Source: a virus | Direction: 5' to 3' (one strand) | Length of the DNA: 64,000 nucleotides | IMG/VR virus record: IMGVR_UViG_3300020193_000013 | Span: 1-64,000 of that record | In this document: positions 36,380 to 44,279 of the stretch, in pieces | Layout of the letters: every line of letters begins with the position of its first letter | Position numbering within the stretch: position 1 is the stretch's first letter | Notes under the pieces: generated by a model | What the model saw: only the letters and a program-made list of their open reading frames with translations | Databases searched by the model: none | Told to the model about the DNA's origin: nothing | Program-made: the position numbers and the translations under genes

Positions 36380-38554
36380 TTATGGTTTAGTTGGACCAAT
36401 CATTGGTGTACTCGCCATCCAGTCAGCAAATTCATCAGCCCAGCTTTTTTTGCCAGCGGCTTCCAATTCTTTTGGAAGATCCCTTATTCTTTTAGCCGTC
36501 GCCTCTAATCCGCTTGCAACTTCCTCAGTTATCCCCTTTCCTAATTGCCGTAATTGTTCGTCCGCAGTTAACCCAGCGCCAGTTACTTGAGCTTTTCTTT
36601 GTGCTACTATATCAACTGGCGACGGCGCAACTTCTGTTGATACATCAGAAATTACACTTTTTGTAGCTGCAGATGTAAATAAATCACCTTTAGCGGCAGC
36701 TTCGGTTCCAGATAAAACATTTTCAAATCTTCTAGCTTTAATTAATTCCGATTCCGGTGCTATACCTAATGAAGCAGCGGCAGAAGACCTGGCCCAATCT
36801 TTAAATGTTTTTACTCCCTGTGTTTTAACAAATTTACCTTGTGAAAATGCAACAGGATCTAAACCTGACTCTAAAACAGCTTTTGCGGCCCTTTCTCCGC
36901 CCATCATTTCAACAGAAAATTTTTGAAACTTTTCCATTGTTCCAGCCGTCATACCTAAAATATCTTCTGGAGATAAATTTTTTCCAGTGTAATTGTTAAT
37001 CATTTCAATAGCTTTATCTGATTGTCCAGTTTTAAACATTTCAACTAAAATCGCAATAAATTTTGGATTTGTAATTCCTACTTTTCTTAGGGTATCTGCT
37101 ATTGAAAAATATTGTGCATCCAAAGCCTCGTTACCTTGTCCACCCTTTAATAGTCTTGCAACGTCTTGTATATTTTGAGCTTGGAGTTCTGGAGTTAACC
37201 CATCCTTAGATAAAATTTTTGCCGCTTCAACTAAGGGTGCGGCAGACGATGCAACAGTTGCATATGGGTTTGCGGCAACTTCTAAAGCCGCTTTTCCTAT
37301 AAGATCGGAATAAATTGGAGTTTCAGCTCTAGCTGTGCCAGAACCCATTTGCCTTAAAATTCTATTCATCGATTCAATTGATGTTTCACCAATTGACCTT
37401 CCTCTATAACCAAAGGTCATAGCTGCTTTGGAGGCAGCGCCGCTATACATAAATCTTCTACTGGTTCCAATGGTGTACTCAGGAATATCCATCATTCCTA
37501 TACCCATGTTTAAACCTAAAGCTTGTGTACCTGCAATATCTTCAAGAGTATACCTTCCAGATTGTAATAAAGGGGATAAAATATTTGTTCCTAAAGTTTG
37601 TCCGTAAAGTCTATAAGTTTCATTGAAAGCATCATATCCAGTCATAGCGGCTGGTACAAATTCTTGAAACCTTACCCCATAAAGTTCTTTGTCTACGTCT
37701 TGCTTTGTTTTTACATATTGACCACGAATTAGTTCTGGACTTAAAACGGATGATAATTGTTGAAAACCTTTATCAAAACTACCGGTTATTATATTACCTA
37801 AACCAGATAAAACATTACCTAAACCAGTAGTTGCATATGCTGCACCATAAACTCCTGGCCCACGTTCTTCTGCAGTGCTTCCTAATCCTACACCTAAAGT
37901 TTTTAAAGTAGCTAAAGTAATATCCCCGCTAGCGGCTTCTGTTGACACTCTCATTCTGTATCTTTGTCGTTCCGCTTCTTGCGATTCAAAAACTTGGCCC
38001 GTTGCAAACAAATCAAGTGCCCTTAGTCCAGCAGCGGCTGCTAGACCACCCGCAATATACGGAGAAGCAGATGCGCCAAAAGACCTCATCTGTCTCATCA
38101 TTCCAGGTATTCCCATGCCGCCACCACCTGCCCCACCCGCTGCCACCCCACCACCTGCACCACCACCGCCGCCCGCTCCACCACCTGATAAAATACTAGA
38201 AATTATTTGCTGGTTTGCTGAAAAGGAAGTTGGCGGAGTAAACCCGCCCGAAGCTGAGAACATTTGGGATACGTTTTGACCCCCGCTGACCGCACCTGCC
38301 CCAGTAGTAACAAACAGATTTTGAATCGCAGAAGCTAAACTATTTACTTGCTGTATTGCACTTCCTGTTTTACTTGAAAGTATTGTATTGATAAAATTAT
38401 TAAATGCTGTTCCGCCGTTTTTATCTAAATTTTCAGTAGAAATTTTTATGTTTTGAATTTTTTCATCTATTTCTTCAAGCATTTTTAATGCTTTTGACGC
38501 ACTTGCCTCGTCAACGGTAAAAGAAATCTTTATACTCTTTTGTTCATCTGGCAT
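36380..38554 (-). CDS. Tail tape-measure protein candidate
   Basis: A 724-residue protein with a helical coiled N-terminus (E-A-S-A-S-K-A-L-K-M-L-E-E-I-D-E-K-I), a very Gly-rich run near residues 120-150, and a hydrophobic Ala/Gly segment near 165-180 (I-A-G-G-L-A-A-A-A-G-L), all common in tape measures. It follows two small chaperone-like genes and precedes the hub, the canonical slot. By the usual rule of about 0.15 nm per residue, it would set a tail of roughly 100 nm. A small internal structural protein is the alternative. Confidence 0.6.
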   Translation of the reverse strand: MPDEQKSIKISFTVDEASASKALKMLEEIDEKIQNIKISTENLDKNGGTAFNNFINTILSSKTGSAIQQVNSLASAIQNLFVTTGAGAVSGGQNVSQMFSASGGFTPPTSFSANQQIISSILSGGGAGGGGGAGGGVAAGGAGGGGMGIPGMMRQMRSFGASASPYIAGGLAAAAGLRALDLFATGQVFESQEAERQRYRMRVSTEAASGDITLATLKTLGVGLGSTAEERGPGVYGAAYATTGLGNVLSGLGNIITGSFDKGFQQLSSVLSPELIRGQYVKTKQDVDKELYGVRFQEFVPAAMTGYDAFNETYRLYGQTLGTNILSPLLQSGRYTLEDIAGTQALGLNMGIGMMDIPEYTIGTSRRFMYSGAASKAAMTFGYRGRSIGETSIESMNRILRQMGSGTARAETPIYSDLIGKAALEVAANPYATVASSAAPLVEAAKILSKDGLTPELQAQNIQDVARLLKGGQGNEALDAQYFSIADTLRKVGITNPKFIAILVEMFKTGQSDKAIEMINNYTGKNLSPEDILGMTAGTMEKFQKFSVEMMGGERAAKAVLESGLDPVAFSQGKFVKTQGVKTFKDWARSSAAASLGIAPESELIKARRFENVLSGTEAAAKGDLFTSAATKSVISDVSTEVAPSPVDIVAQRKAQVTGAGLTADEQLRQLGKGITEEVASGLEATAKRIRDLPKELEAAGKKSWADEFADWMASTPMIGPTKP

Positions 38555-38574
38555 AACTATTTGAAATAAATAGA

Positions 38575-39015
38575 CTAATCGCTATCAATGTCATCACTAA
38601 ATGACAAATCGCTTAAGTCGCCTTGTTCCGGTATGTCTAATAGATTAAGTTCTTCTGGAAGAGTTTGAGATTGTTCACTTTTTTGTTCTTCCTCAACTTG
38701 ACGCTGCATTTCTTTAACCCACTCTTCGTCCTCATCTTCAGCTTCTTTTAGTTCTTCCTCATATATAATATTTTGCCTAGCTTCCTCATAAAGCTTACGT
38801 TGTTCATCATCGTTACTTTCCAGCATTTCCTTAAAGCGTTCTTCAAACCATATTTGTAATATTTCTTCTTCTGAATATTCGTCAACTTTATTTAAAGGAA
38901 TGGAAAATGTTTTAGAAAACCACCTACAAATAAATCTAAACTGATCTTCATACGTAGGATTTTCTATGGCCTTAATAGCCAATATTTGAATTGCTTTTAG
39001 TGTTTTTGAATCCAC
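38575..39015 (-). CDS. Tail assembly chaperone-like protein 2
   Basis: A 146-residue acidic protein starting at GTG 39015, 6 bp after the stop of the preceding gene and in the same frame, with TAA and TGA between. The N-terminal half is helical (F-R-F-I-C-R-W-F-S-K-T-F); the C-terminal half is extremely Asp/Glu-rich. Position directly before the tape measure and pairing with a 130-residue gene match gpG/gpGT chaperone pairs. I looked for a slippery heptamer that would fuse the two and found none. It may instead rely on reinitiation. Confidence 0.6.
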   Translation of the reverse strand: MDSKTLKAIQILAIKAIENPTYEDQFRFICRWFSKTFSIPLNKVDEYSEEEILQIWFEERFKEMLESNDDEQRKLYEEARQNIIYEEELKEAEDEDEEWVKEMQRQVEEEQKSEQSQTLPEELNLLDIPEQGDLSDLSFSDDIDSD

Positions 39016-39021
39016 TTTTCA

Positions 39022-39414
39022 TTATTCTTTTGTTTCATCTTTTTTAATTAAAGATTGTTTTGCTTCATCGGCTTTTTTGGACAATCCTGTTTTTCTTTCA
39101 TTCTCAATTTCTACGCACTTGTTAAAAAGTAAGCTTATTACATTTACGTCTTCTAACTCTAAGCCAAAGTTTGATTCTGCCCAAAATTTAGGGGCCTCGA
39201 CGATTCTTACATAAAGCTGACCTAACATAAAAGCTTCTGCTCTTAAAGCATCAAGAGCTGTTTCCCCATTTGGACCTAGAATATCTCTACGTCTTTGGTC
39301 CGACAAAAACATATCTGATCGGGTCAAAAGAGTTTTAACTTTAAAAACACCTGAGTAATCTCTTCCGCTATTCTCGCCTTTTTCAGAAAAGCTAAATTGA
39401 GTAAACTTGTCCAT
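39022..39414 (-). CDS. Tail assembly chaperone-like protein 1
   Basis: A 130-residue protein with AAGGAGA before the ATG. Its pattern, F-K-V-K-T-L-L-T-R-S-D then D-x-R-R-R-x-I-L-G, L-x-A-E-A-F-M-L-G-Q-L-Y-V-R-I-V-E-A-P-K-F-W, reads like tail-chaperone or baseplate-associated small proteins of large myophages. It is helical, with a Lys-rich C-terminus. Together with the next gene it precedes the tape measure and likely coats it before tube polymerisation. Confidence 0.6.
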   Translation of the reverse strand: MDKFTQFSFSEKGENSGRDYSGVFKVKTLLTRSDMFLSDQRRRDILGPNGETALDALRAEAFMLGQLYVRIVEAPKFWAESNFGLELEDVNVISLLFNKCVEIENERKTGLSKKADEAKQSLIKKDETKE

Positions 39415-39439
39415 AATATCTCCTTATCATATTAATATA

Positions 39440-39634
39440 TTACTTTTTTTCGCTTTCTTTGTAAAGCCTGATCGTATCTGTAACAAAAAACCAATAGATT
39501 GCTAATGCTGCTGCAGTGGCTATTGAAACCCTAATTTCTGCATAAATTAAAGAAGTTATGAAAACCCCAATTCCAGCTACCGCATACCCAGCGCTAAGAA
39601 GCGCTAATAAAACCCTCAAATTTAAAATTTTCAT
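39440..39634 (-). CDS. Small two-span membrane protein
   Basis: A 64-residue protein with two transmembrane segments (residues about 8-30 and 34-52) joined by a short A-E-I-R turn, and a basic/acidic C-terminus. The size and topology suit a class II holin, but it lies at the head of the tail operon, not beside the endolysin. First leftward gene after the divergent promoter region; its mRNA may run on into the tail genes. Confidence 0.6.
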   Translation of the reverse strand: MKILNLRVLLALLSAGYAVAGIGVFITSLIYAEIRVSIATAAALAIYWFFVTDTIRLYKESEKK

Positions 39635-39688
39635 TTTTAACCTTTTTTTTAAAAGCTAAGTTATTGTTTTAATTAGTTTTTTATACAG

Positions 39689-39717
39689 TTGACCATATTA
39701 TAACATAATCTTATAGA
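39689..39717 (+). promoter_or_regulatory. Sigma70-like promoter, rightward
   Basis: TTGACC (39689-39694), 17-bp spacer, TATAGA (39712-39717). Directs transcription toward the gene at 39806. It shares nearly all its bases with the leftward promoter, so the two probably exclude each other. A second -35-like TTGACT occurs at 39758. Confidence 0.55.
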
Positions 39718-39725
39718 TATCACAA
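39697..39725 (-). promoter_or_regulatory. Strong sigma70-like promoter, leftward
   Basis: Minus strand TTGTGA (39725-39720), exactly 17 bp, then a perfect TATAAT (39702-39697). The start point would be near 39690, about 55 bp before the small membrane gene and the tail operon. It overlaps the rightward promoter at 39689-39717. Confidence 0.65.
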
Positions 39726-39805
39726 CAATATTTTCATCACGTAAATTTTTGTAACTGTTGACTTTTTTGGTATATTTATTAATAATAAGACAAAAGAGGT
39801 TAAAA

Positions 39806-40246
39806 GTGTCTGAAAAAAAATATCACTTAGCATCATTAATCCCTCATGAGCAACTTGCTTTAAAACTGTTATTAAAAAACATGTTTAAGCACAAAACTAA
39901 AGAATTAATGAACAAGTTGATAGGGGAAGTTGATCCTATAAAAGTTGAGTTAAAATATAAAGATTTTGTCAGGCTGTTTAATTCTTTCGATGATTTATCT
40001 GGACCACTACCGACTTATATGAACGTAGAAAAATCAAAAAGCAAACTTTTTTATTTTACAGAGCATGGCATTAATTTTATGCTCGAGTCTCTTTATATTT
40101 ACGAAGACGGAAAAAATTCAACTCTAGACAGTGAAGATATTCAATTGATTGAAGAATTTTTTTCACAAATTAAAAATCTTTTAACCGAATCTAGAAACTA
40201 TACCTACTCTGCTGATGAAATTTCCAAGGCTTTAAAAAGAGGGTAA
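39806..40246 (+). CDS. Hypothetical helical protein
   Basis: The start is set at GTG 39806 (MSEKKYHLASL), since AGAGG lies 8 bp upstream. An earlier in-frame TTG at 39758 belongs to a promoter-like TTGACT. The 146-residue product is helical and charged, with a F-Y-F-T-E-H-G segment near residue 85 and an acidic helix after it. No family recognised. First gene of a two-gene rightward unit. Confidence 0.65.
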   Translation: MSEKKYHLASLIPHEQLALKLLLKNMFKHKTKELMNKLIGEVDPIKVELKYKDFVRLFNSFDDLSGPLPTYMNVEKSKSKLFYFTEHGINFMLESLYIYEDGKNSTLDSEDIQLIEEFFSQIKNLLTESRNYTYSADEISKALKRG

Positions 40247-40247
40247 A

Positions 40248-40691
40248 ATGCGGCAAGTTATAGTTAAAAAAACCAACAGAATAGACAAGGATGTTTTTAA
40301 CAACTTCAGTCTATCTTTTGATAAAAAAATTATAATAAAGCCAGGATTGCAAAGAATAACTTTGGAGAATCCGATACTTGTTATGGCTGGCGGACAAATT
40401 AACTGGAGGGGACAACTTTGTGAGGCTATGGTTTCTTCCGGTTTAGTTTTGTCTGGAATTTATTTTAAAGATGTAACAATTACTGTATATGTTTTTAACA
40501 CAAACACTCAGGCATTAGAAATTCAACCAGAAATTTCAATAGTTGAACTTCATGCATACGAATCAGTGTCCGTTAGACAGGTTGAACAAGAATTTAATAA
40601 GGTAATTGTTATAAACAAAGAGCTCTCAAAAACAGAAGGAATTAAAGAAGAAAAAGCAGGGCTTAAAAAGAAAAAATCAAAGAAAAAATAA
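40248..40691 (+). CDS. Possible dUTPase-fold protein with Lys-rich tail
   Basis: A 147-residue protein. Residues 20-115 follow the strand order of trimeric dUTPase/dCTP-deaminase folds: K-I-I-I-K-P-G, then S-S-G-L-V-L-S-G-I-Y-F-K-D-V-T-I-T-V in the place of G-V-I-D-x-D-Y-x-G-x-I, then F-N-T-N and I-x-P-E-I-S-I-V-E-L in the place of G-D-R-I-A-Q. The catalytic Asp is not obviously kept, so it may be a non-enzymatic relative. The last 25 residues are almost all Lys. It ends at 40691, where a long inverted repeat begins. Confidence 0.6.
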   Translation: MRQVIVKKTNRIDKDVFNNFSLSFDKKIIIKPGLQRITLENPILVMAGGQINWRGQLCEAMVSSGLVLSGIYFKDVTITVYVFNTNTQALEIQPEISIVELHAYESVSVRQVEQEFNKVIVINKELSKTEGIKEEKAGLKKKKSKKK

Positions 40692-40977
40692 GGCAACTAT
40701 TCCTCGACGACAAGCAATTCAACATCTAAACTAAAGATCGCATCGCTTTTTGCTGGTGCTGGTGGCCCGGACCTAGGCTTTATATAAGCGAGGCACAAGG
40801 TGGTCTAGGCAATCGACAACGATTTCGATGCTTGCTAGACATACTTCCGTCCAGTTTTTCTCTTTTCTTTCCGATAGGTAATTGGACATCAAACTCCAAA
40901 GATTTGAATTGTTTAATTGTGCACTTCATAAAGAGATTATGACATGAAGCGTTACTTGTCGTCAAGGGGTAGTTACC
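40692..40977. repeat. Structured element closed by 26-bp inverted repeat
   Basis: The arms 40692-40717 and 40952-40977 pair over 26 positions: 21 Watson-Crick pairs, two G-U pairs and three C-A mismatches. Inside, GTCTAG/CTAGAC (about 40803-40840) encloses ATCGA/TCGAT, and GCTT/AAGC and TTGGA/TCCAA form smaller hairpins. The DNA looks GC-richer than its surroundings and holds no gene with a ribosome binding site. It lies between two convergent units, starting right after one stop codon. It could be a noncoding RNA or a remnant of a mobile element (MITE-like). Confidence 0.6.
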
Positions 40978-40987
40978 AAAAATAATA

Positions 40988-41197
40988 TTATTTAGTTTTT
41001 TTGACAACTTCTTTTTTAGAGGCTTTTTTCTTGGAAAAAATACCTTCTGCGGAATTAGCCCCAGCAACCCCTAAAGCCACGGTAGCAATAGCTTCAGCAA
41101 CTACGACACCTTTAAAAAAACCTAAAACAAAAAGACATGATATGGCGAAAACCGCTATAGTTGATCTTCTGCATTTTAAAACTGATAACGGTTCCAT
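40988..41197 (-). CDS. Small membrane protein with Lys-rich tail
   Basis: A 69-residue protein: short basic N-terminus, a hydrophobic stretch at about residues 13-50 (I-A-V-F-A-I-S-C-L-F-V-L-G-F-F-K-G) giving one or two spans, and a C-terminus of mostly Lys. It begins 2 bp after the membrane-anchored gene upstream, so both form one unit. Lysis-related or host-membrane roles are possible; nothing specific is visible. Confidence 0.65.
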   Translation of the reverse strand: MEPLSVLKCRRSTIAVFAISCLFVLGFFKGVVVAEAIATVALGVAGANSAEGIFSKKKASKKEVVKKTK

Positions 41198-41199
41198 AA

Positions 41200-41808
41200 T
41201 TATTTCCTTGTCCTTAAAATCAAAGAAAGCGAGTTTAGAGTTTTTTCAATCATGTCTAATTGTTCTTTATTGGGCTCTTTGGATTCGTTTTGCCAAGAAA
41301 CAATAACAAAACCGCCTATATGGGGTTCCGACCCGACCTTTACCATTAAAATGGTTTTTGTACCGTTTAAGATCTTAATTGATTTCCAGTCGCCGTCTAC
41401 TAAATTGTCCACCCTGCTAAAGAAACATTTATCCCTAATGGTGTTAGGCACATAATTGCCTAAACTAGTGACTATAACGTTGCTATAGCACGTTAAAGCG
41501 TTCTGGGGGTATGCTACCCCTGCTTTTAAAGACAAATGCGTTATAGAGCATTTTAAAGCAGAATCCCCATTGATGTAACGATCTCCGTTATGGAACTGAA
41601 AAAGCTTAACCCTATCCGCACCCAAAATAATACGAACTTCAGTTAATTTCTCTTGAATCTGTTCGTTTTTTTCAAGTAAAATAGTTAAACTGTTGTATTC
41701 TTTAGTCTTTATGCGCTCTCTTACTTTTTCGTAAATCATAAACAATAAAAGTACGGTAAAAGCAAAAGTTTCAGATAAAGTCTTAAGAGTAGTTAAATCA
41801 AACTTCAT
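41200..41808 (-). CDS. Membrane-anchored GAF-like sensor protein
   Basis: A 202-residue protein with one N-terminal transmembrane segment (residues about 10-27), a coiled helix to about 60, and a globular domain from about 62: D-R-V-K-L-F-Q-F-H-N-G-D-R-Y-I-N-G-D-S, later G-V-A-Y-P-Q-N and P-H-I-G-G-F-V-I-V-S-W. This resembles GAF-type ligand-binding domains seen in small membrane proteins of phages and hosts. It has no output domain. A role in sensing or in membrane/lysis timing is inference. A CTTAATCT element lies 26 nt upstream. Confidence 0.6.
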   Translation of the reverse strand: MKFDLTTLKTLSETFAFTVLLLFMIYEKVRERIKTKEYNSLTILLEKNEQIQEKLTEVRIILGADRVKLFQFHNGDRYINGDSALKCSITHLSLKAGVAYPQNALTCYSNVIVTSLGNYVPNTIRDKCFFSRVDNLVDGDWKSIKILNGTKTILMVKVGSEPHIGGFVIVSWQNESKEPNKEQLDMIEKTLNSLSLILRTRK

Positions 41809-41834
41809 ATGGGCATAAAAGTAATATCAATAAA

Positions 41835-41842
41835 AGATTAAG
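41835..41842 (-). promoter_or_regulatory. CTTAATCT element upstream of GAF-like gene
   Basis: Minus-strand GACTTAATCTTTTATT, immediately after the stop codon of the preceding gene and 26 nt before the ATG at 41808. Confidence 0.35.
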
Positions 41843-42088
41843 TCATGCGTCGTAAAAATCGGTAAATTTTGAGTACATAAACGTGCCAAAATTTCCAAAT
41901 TCTGCTGTGTTATGTATGTTATCTAATAAAGCATCGAAACCCTTAATTAATTCATCTTTGGAAAAACCTAAAGTGATGTGCATATGCTTAAATAAGTCGT
42001 TAAATTTAACACTTTTCAATAAATATTCTTTTTTTTGACTGTTATATAATGAAAACTGATTAGGACCTGCCATGTAAACACGATACAT
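41843..42088 (-). CDS. Small hypothetical protein
   Basis: An 81-residue protein with GGGAG before the ATG at 42088. It starts with beta-like M-Y-R-V-Y-M-A-G-P-N-Q-F-S-L-Y and continues as helices. No family recognised. It is the first leftward gene after a 160-bp intergenic region that also serves the rightward small gene at 42249. Confidence 0.65.
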   Translation of the reverse strand: MYRVYMAGPNQFSLYNSQKKEYLLKSVKFNDLFKHMHITLGFSKDELIKGFDALLDNIHNTAEFGNFGTFMYSKFTDFYDA

Positions 42089-42121
42089 ATTTTTACTCCC
42101 TGGGTTAAACTTATTCCTAGT

Positions 42122-42139
42122 TACAATGTTTATATTGTA
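42122..42139. promoter_or_regulatory. Operator-like inverted repeat
   Basis: TACAAT-GTTTAT-ATTGTA, a perfect 6-bp inverted repeat in the divergent region between 42088 and 42249. The TACAAT half could serve as a -10 for the leftward gene (TTGAAT lies 16 bp upstream on that strand). A binding site for the nearby small ribbon-helix-helix-like protein is an inference. Confidence 0.3.
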
Positions 42140-42248
42140 CCAAGTTGACCAATTAATTCAATCAAAACTTTTTTAAAAAACTAGTAGATTTTTATTTTTG
42201 TAAAATCTATAATATATAAAGTTAAAAATTTGCAAATAAGATATTATT

Positions 42249-42383
42249 ATGATTAAAGAACAAATTAGAGTTCACGTGCCATATGCACATTTTAAACTTT
42301 ATCAAATGGCAAAAAAATACAATAAGCCCTTTAGACAATTTTTAATTGATAGCGGCGTTAAATGGCTAAAGAGGTTTAAATGA
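42249..42383 (+). CDS. 44-residue ribbon-helix-helix-like protein
   Basis: A frame of 44 codons from ATG 42249 to TGA 42381-42383, overlapping the next ATG by 4 bp. The product (MIKEQIRVHVPYAHFKLYQM) has an N-terminal strand I-R-V-H-V followed by two helices, A-H-F-K-L-Y-Q-M-A-K-K and P-F-R-Q-F-L-I-D-S-G-V-K-W-L, which is the size and order of Arc/CopG-type DNA-binding dimers. No strong ribosome binding site is seen. The upstream inverted repeat at 42122 is a candidate target. Confidence 0.5.
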   Translation: MIKEQIRVHVPYAHFKLYQMAKKYNKPFRQFLIDSGVKWLKRFK

Positions 42384-42751
42384 GTTATTTAGTGGTCAAA
42401 AATAAACATACAAAAAAACTTAAAGACCTTAGAAAAGAAGACTGGGATCTTGCCAAAAAAAACGAGGTTATACTTATAAATTTAACTTCCTTGTCTTATT
42501 ATGATAATAATACAGATAATTGGATTTATATTTTAACCATACAAGACACTAACAAAAAAAACGTTACTAAAAAGACACTAGAAAGAAACGATTTTATAAA
42601 AATTAGAACCATAGCTCATGACTTTTTTATGCAAAAGGGTGTGGAGGTCAATGCGCAAGAATACATGAGAGATTATCTACTTTTTTCTGCATTAGAAGAA
42701 TATCTACATCGAAACAAAATTGACCCTGGTTTTACAACTAAAAAGCCTTAA
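42380..42751 (+). CDS. Hypothetical protein
   Basis: A 123-residue charged protein overlapping the previous stop (ATGA). It has strands near the middle (N-W-I-Y-I-L-T-I-Q-D) and helices at both ends (Y-M-R-D-Y-L-L-F-S-A-L-E-E-Y). Family not recognised. The pairing with a possible DNA-binding 44-residue protein hints at a two-gene regulatory unit, but nothing in the sequence proves it. Confidence 0.65.
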   Translation: MSYLVVKNKHTKKLKDLRKEDWDLAKKNEVILINLTSLSYYDNNTDNWIYILTIQDTNKKNVTKKTLERNDFIKIRTIAHDFFMQKGVEVNAQEYMRDYLLFSALEEYLHRNKIDPGFTTKKP

Positions 42752-42797
42752 GTTGAATTGTTTTTAATTTTGTGTAATAATAAGGGGAGAGGTAAAA

Positions 42798-43919
42798 ATG
42801 AAACTTTTAAAACTTTTATCAAAACTAGGTCTTAAATCAAACCCTAAAATTAAAAAACCTGAATCTCAACCTCAAGAAGACGCCGCTGTACAAAAAGACG
42901 CTAAACCTAAAACAAAATATCCGGTATCTATTTTTGAATTAATTAAAAAGCATGGAAATGAACCAGAAGCTCAAAATGTTATTATTAAGAGGTTGCAAGA
43001 AATGGATGAAGCCGCTCGTGGTTACGCTTTAGACAGTTTAATAGATAATTTTGGCGAAGATCCTAAAACAATCAAACTTTTAGATAAGTATTTAAAACTT
43101 TTAATTGAAGAAGATAAAATCCAGGCATTAAAAGATTTTGCGATTCATCATGGGGATATTGAACAAATTATAAGTTTAATCGACAAATACATACCAGAAA
43201 TAAGTGAAAATGACAAGTATTGCTTGCTTTCAGACTTAACCGATCATCACGGCAAAAACGTTAATGTTCAAAAACTTATCGTTAAGCATATTAAGCATGT
43301 AAGCGTTCTACATCAATATGATGTTTTACTCAGGTTATATCACTCCCATGGCCTAGATAGAGAGTTTCCAGAAAAACTCACCCCCTCTGACCTAAAAAAT
43401 TTAACCGAAACGCAAATCAAAAGAATTTTTAGTTTAGCACCTGAAGTAACCGAAGATTTGGTAGGAAATCATATTAATAGTTTAAGCGAAAAAAACAGAA
43501 GTATATTAATTAAAAATGCTTCTAAAGACAAAGAAGAATCTATGGAAAAGAAAAAAGAAAAAAAAGTTGCTAAACAGCAACTAAACGAATTAGAAAAAGA
43601 GGTTATTTTACTTGATTTGAGCAACCTCAAAAAAGTAAAAAACGCTTTAGGGGAAGAAACGCTCGAAGTTAATTTTCAAAACCCCGTTAAAATATACCCA
43701 TATGTATACGAAAAAAATGAAGATACTCAAATTGGCGATGCTTTTTTAACCGTTAAAGGCAATAAAATTTATGCAACAATTACATTGTGCCCGCAGCTTA
43801 GGGAGATAGTTGAAAATATGCCCGATAGAAAACCAATTTATAAGCCATCTGGAAATCTTTCCATACACAAAGGTGAGGCTAAACGCATGATGGTAGATTT
43901 TATTTATATGGTGTTTTAA
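42798..43919 (+). CDS. Helical-repeat protein
   Basis: The start is set by GGGGAGAGG. A 373-residue protein. Residues about 45-200 contain four to five helical repeats of roughly 37 residues, each with a kink marked by H-G or F-G followed by a helix: K-K-H-G-N-E-P, D-N-F-G-E-D-P, I-H-H-G-D-I-E, D-H-H-G-K-N-V, H-S-H-G-L. This resembles HEAT-like alpha solenoids that bind proteins or nucleic acid. A charged linker (240-262) leads to a C-terminal beta-rich domain. Overlaps the HAD gene by 1 bp. Confidence 0.65.
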   Translation: MKLLKLLSKLGLKSNPKIKKPESQPQEDAAVQKDAKPKTKYPVSIFELIKKHGNEPEAQNVIIKRLQEMDEAARGYALDSLIDNFGEDPKTIKLLDKYLKLLIEEDKIQALKDFAIHHGDIEQIISLIDKYIPEISENDKYCLLSDLTDHHGKNVNVQKLIVKHIKHVSVLHQYDVLLRLYHSHGLDREFPEKLTPSDLKNLTETQIKRIFSLAPEVTEDLVGNHINSLSEKNRSILIKNASKDKEESMEKKKEKKVAKQQLNELEKEVILLDLSNLKKVKNALGEETLEVNFQNPVKIYPYVYEKNEDTQIGDAFLTVKGNKIYATITLCPQLREIVENMPDRKPIYKPSGNLSIHKGEAKRMMVDFIYMVF

Positions 43920-44266
43920 TGAAAACGCTAGAGTCAGATAAAATCGTATGCTTTGACGTTGATGATACTTTAATAACTCAGGATTTTCATGAAGAGGGGG
44001 TTGAGGTTGTAGTAGAGTGCAACGGGTATAAAACTGATGTTTTAATTATAAACAACAACATAGATTCGCTTAAAAAACACAAACGTCAAGGGCAAACTGT
44101 AATTGTTTGGTCCGCTGCTGGCCATAAATGGGCAGAGTCCGTAGTTAAGGCTCTAAATTTAGAAAAATATGTAGATTATGTAATGTCTAAACCAAATTGG
44201 TATTATGACGATTTGCCGTGTGAAAAATGGATGGGTAAACCCAGGTGGGGCAGGGACAGGAAGTAA
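43919..44266 (+). CDS. HAD-superfamily phosphatase
   Basis: A 115-residue minimal HAD hydrolase. Motif I is D13-V-D15-D-T (nucleophile and acid Asp), motif II is V-W-S-A-A near residue 62, a Lys in S-K-P near 85 is motif III, and Y-D-D-L near 93 is motif IV. There is a short insert after motif I (E-E-G-V-E-V-V-V-E-C-N-G-Y) but no large cap, so a nucleic-acid-end or macromolecular substrate is as likely as a small one. Overlaps the previous gene (TAATG). Confidence 0.8.
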   Translation: MKTLESDKIVCFDVDDTLITQDFHEEGVEVVVECNGYKTDVLIINNNIDSLKKHKRQGQTVIVWSAAGHKWAESVVKALNLEKYVDYVMSKPNWYYDDLPCEKWMGKPRWGRDRK

Positions 44267-44279
44267 AAGGAGTTTAAAA

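Noticed and set aside
37875-38279. Plus-strand Pro-rich frame of 134 codons
   Set aside because: Antisense shadow of the Gly-rich run in the tape-measure candidate.
38575-39414. Programmed frameshift joining the two chaperone-like genes
   Set aside because: The genes are in the same frame, separated by TAA and TGA. The A-run near the end of the first gene is not a good slippery heptamer, and a -1 shift meets a stop within about 15 codons.
40694-40800. Peptide resembling the C-terminus of FKBP-type isomerases (F-S-L-D-V-E-L-L)
   Set aside because: Only a TTG start without ribosome binding site, about 34 codons; part of the match is explained by the inverted-repeat arm. Kept as noncoding.
40780-41067. 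95-codon leftward frame overlapping the small membrane gene
   Set aside because: It overlaps a better candidate gene on the same strand, has no ribosome binding site, and its second half lies inside the inverted-repeat element.
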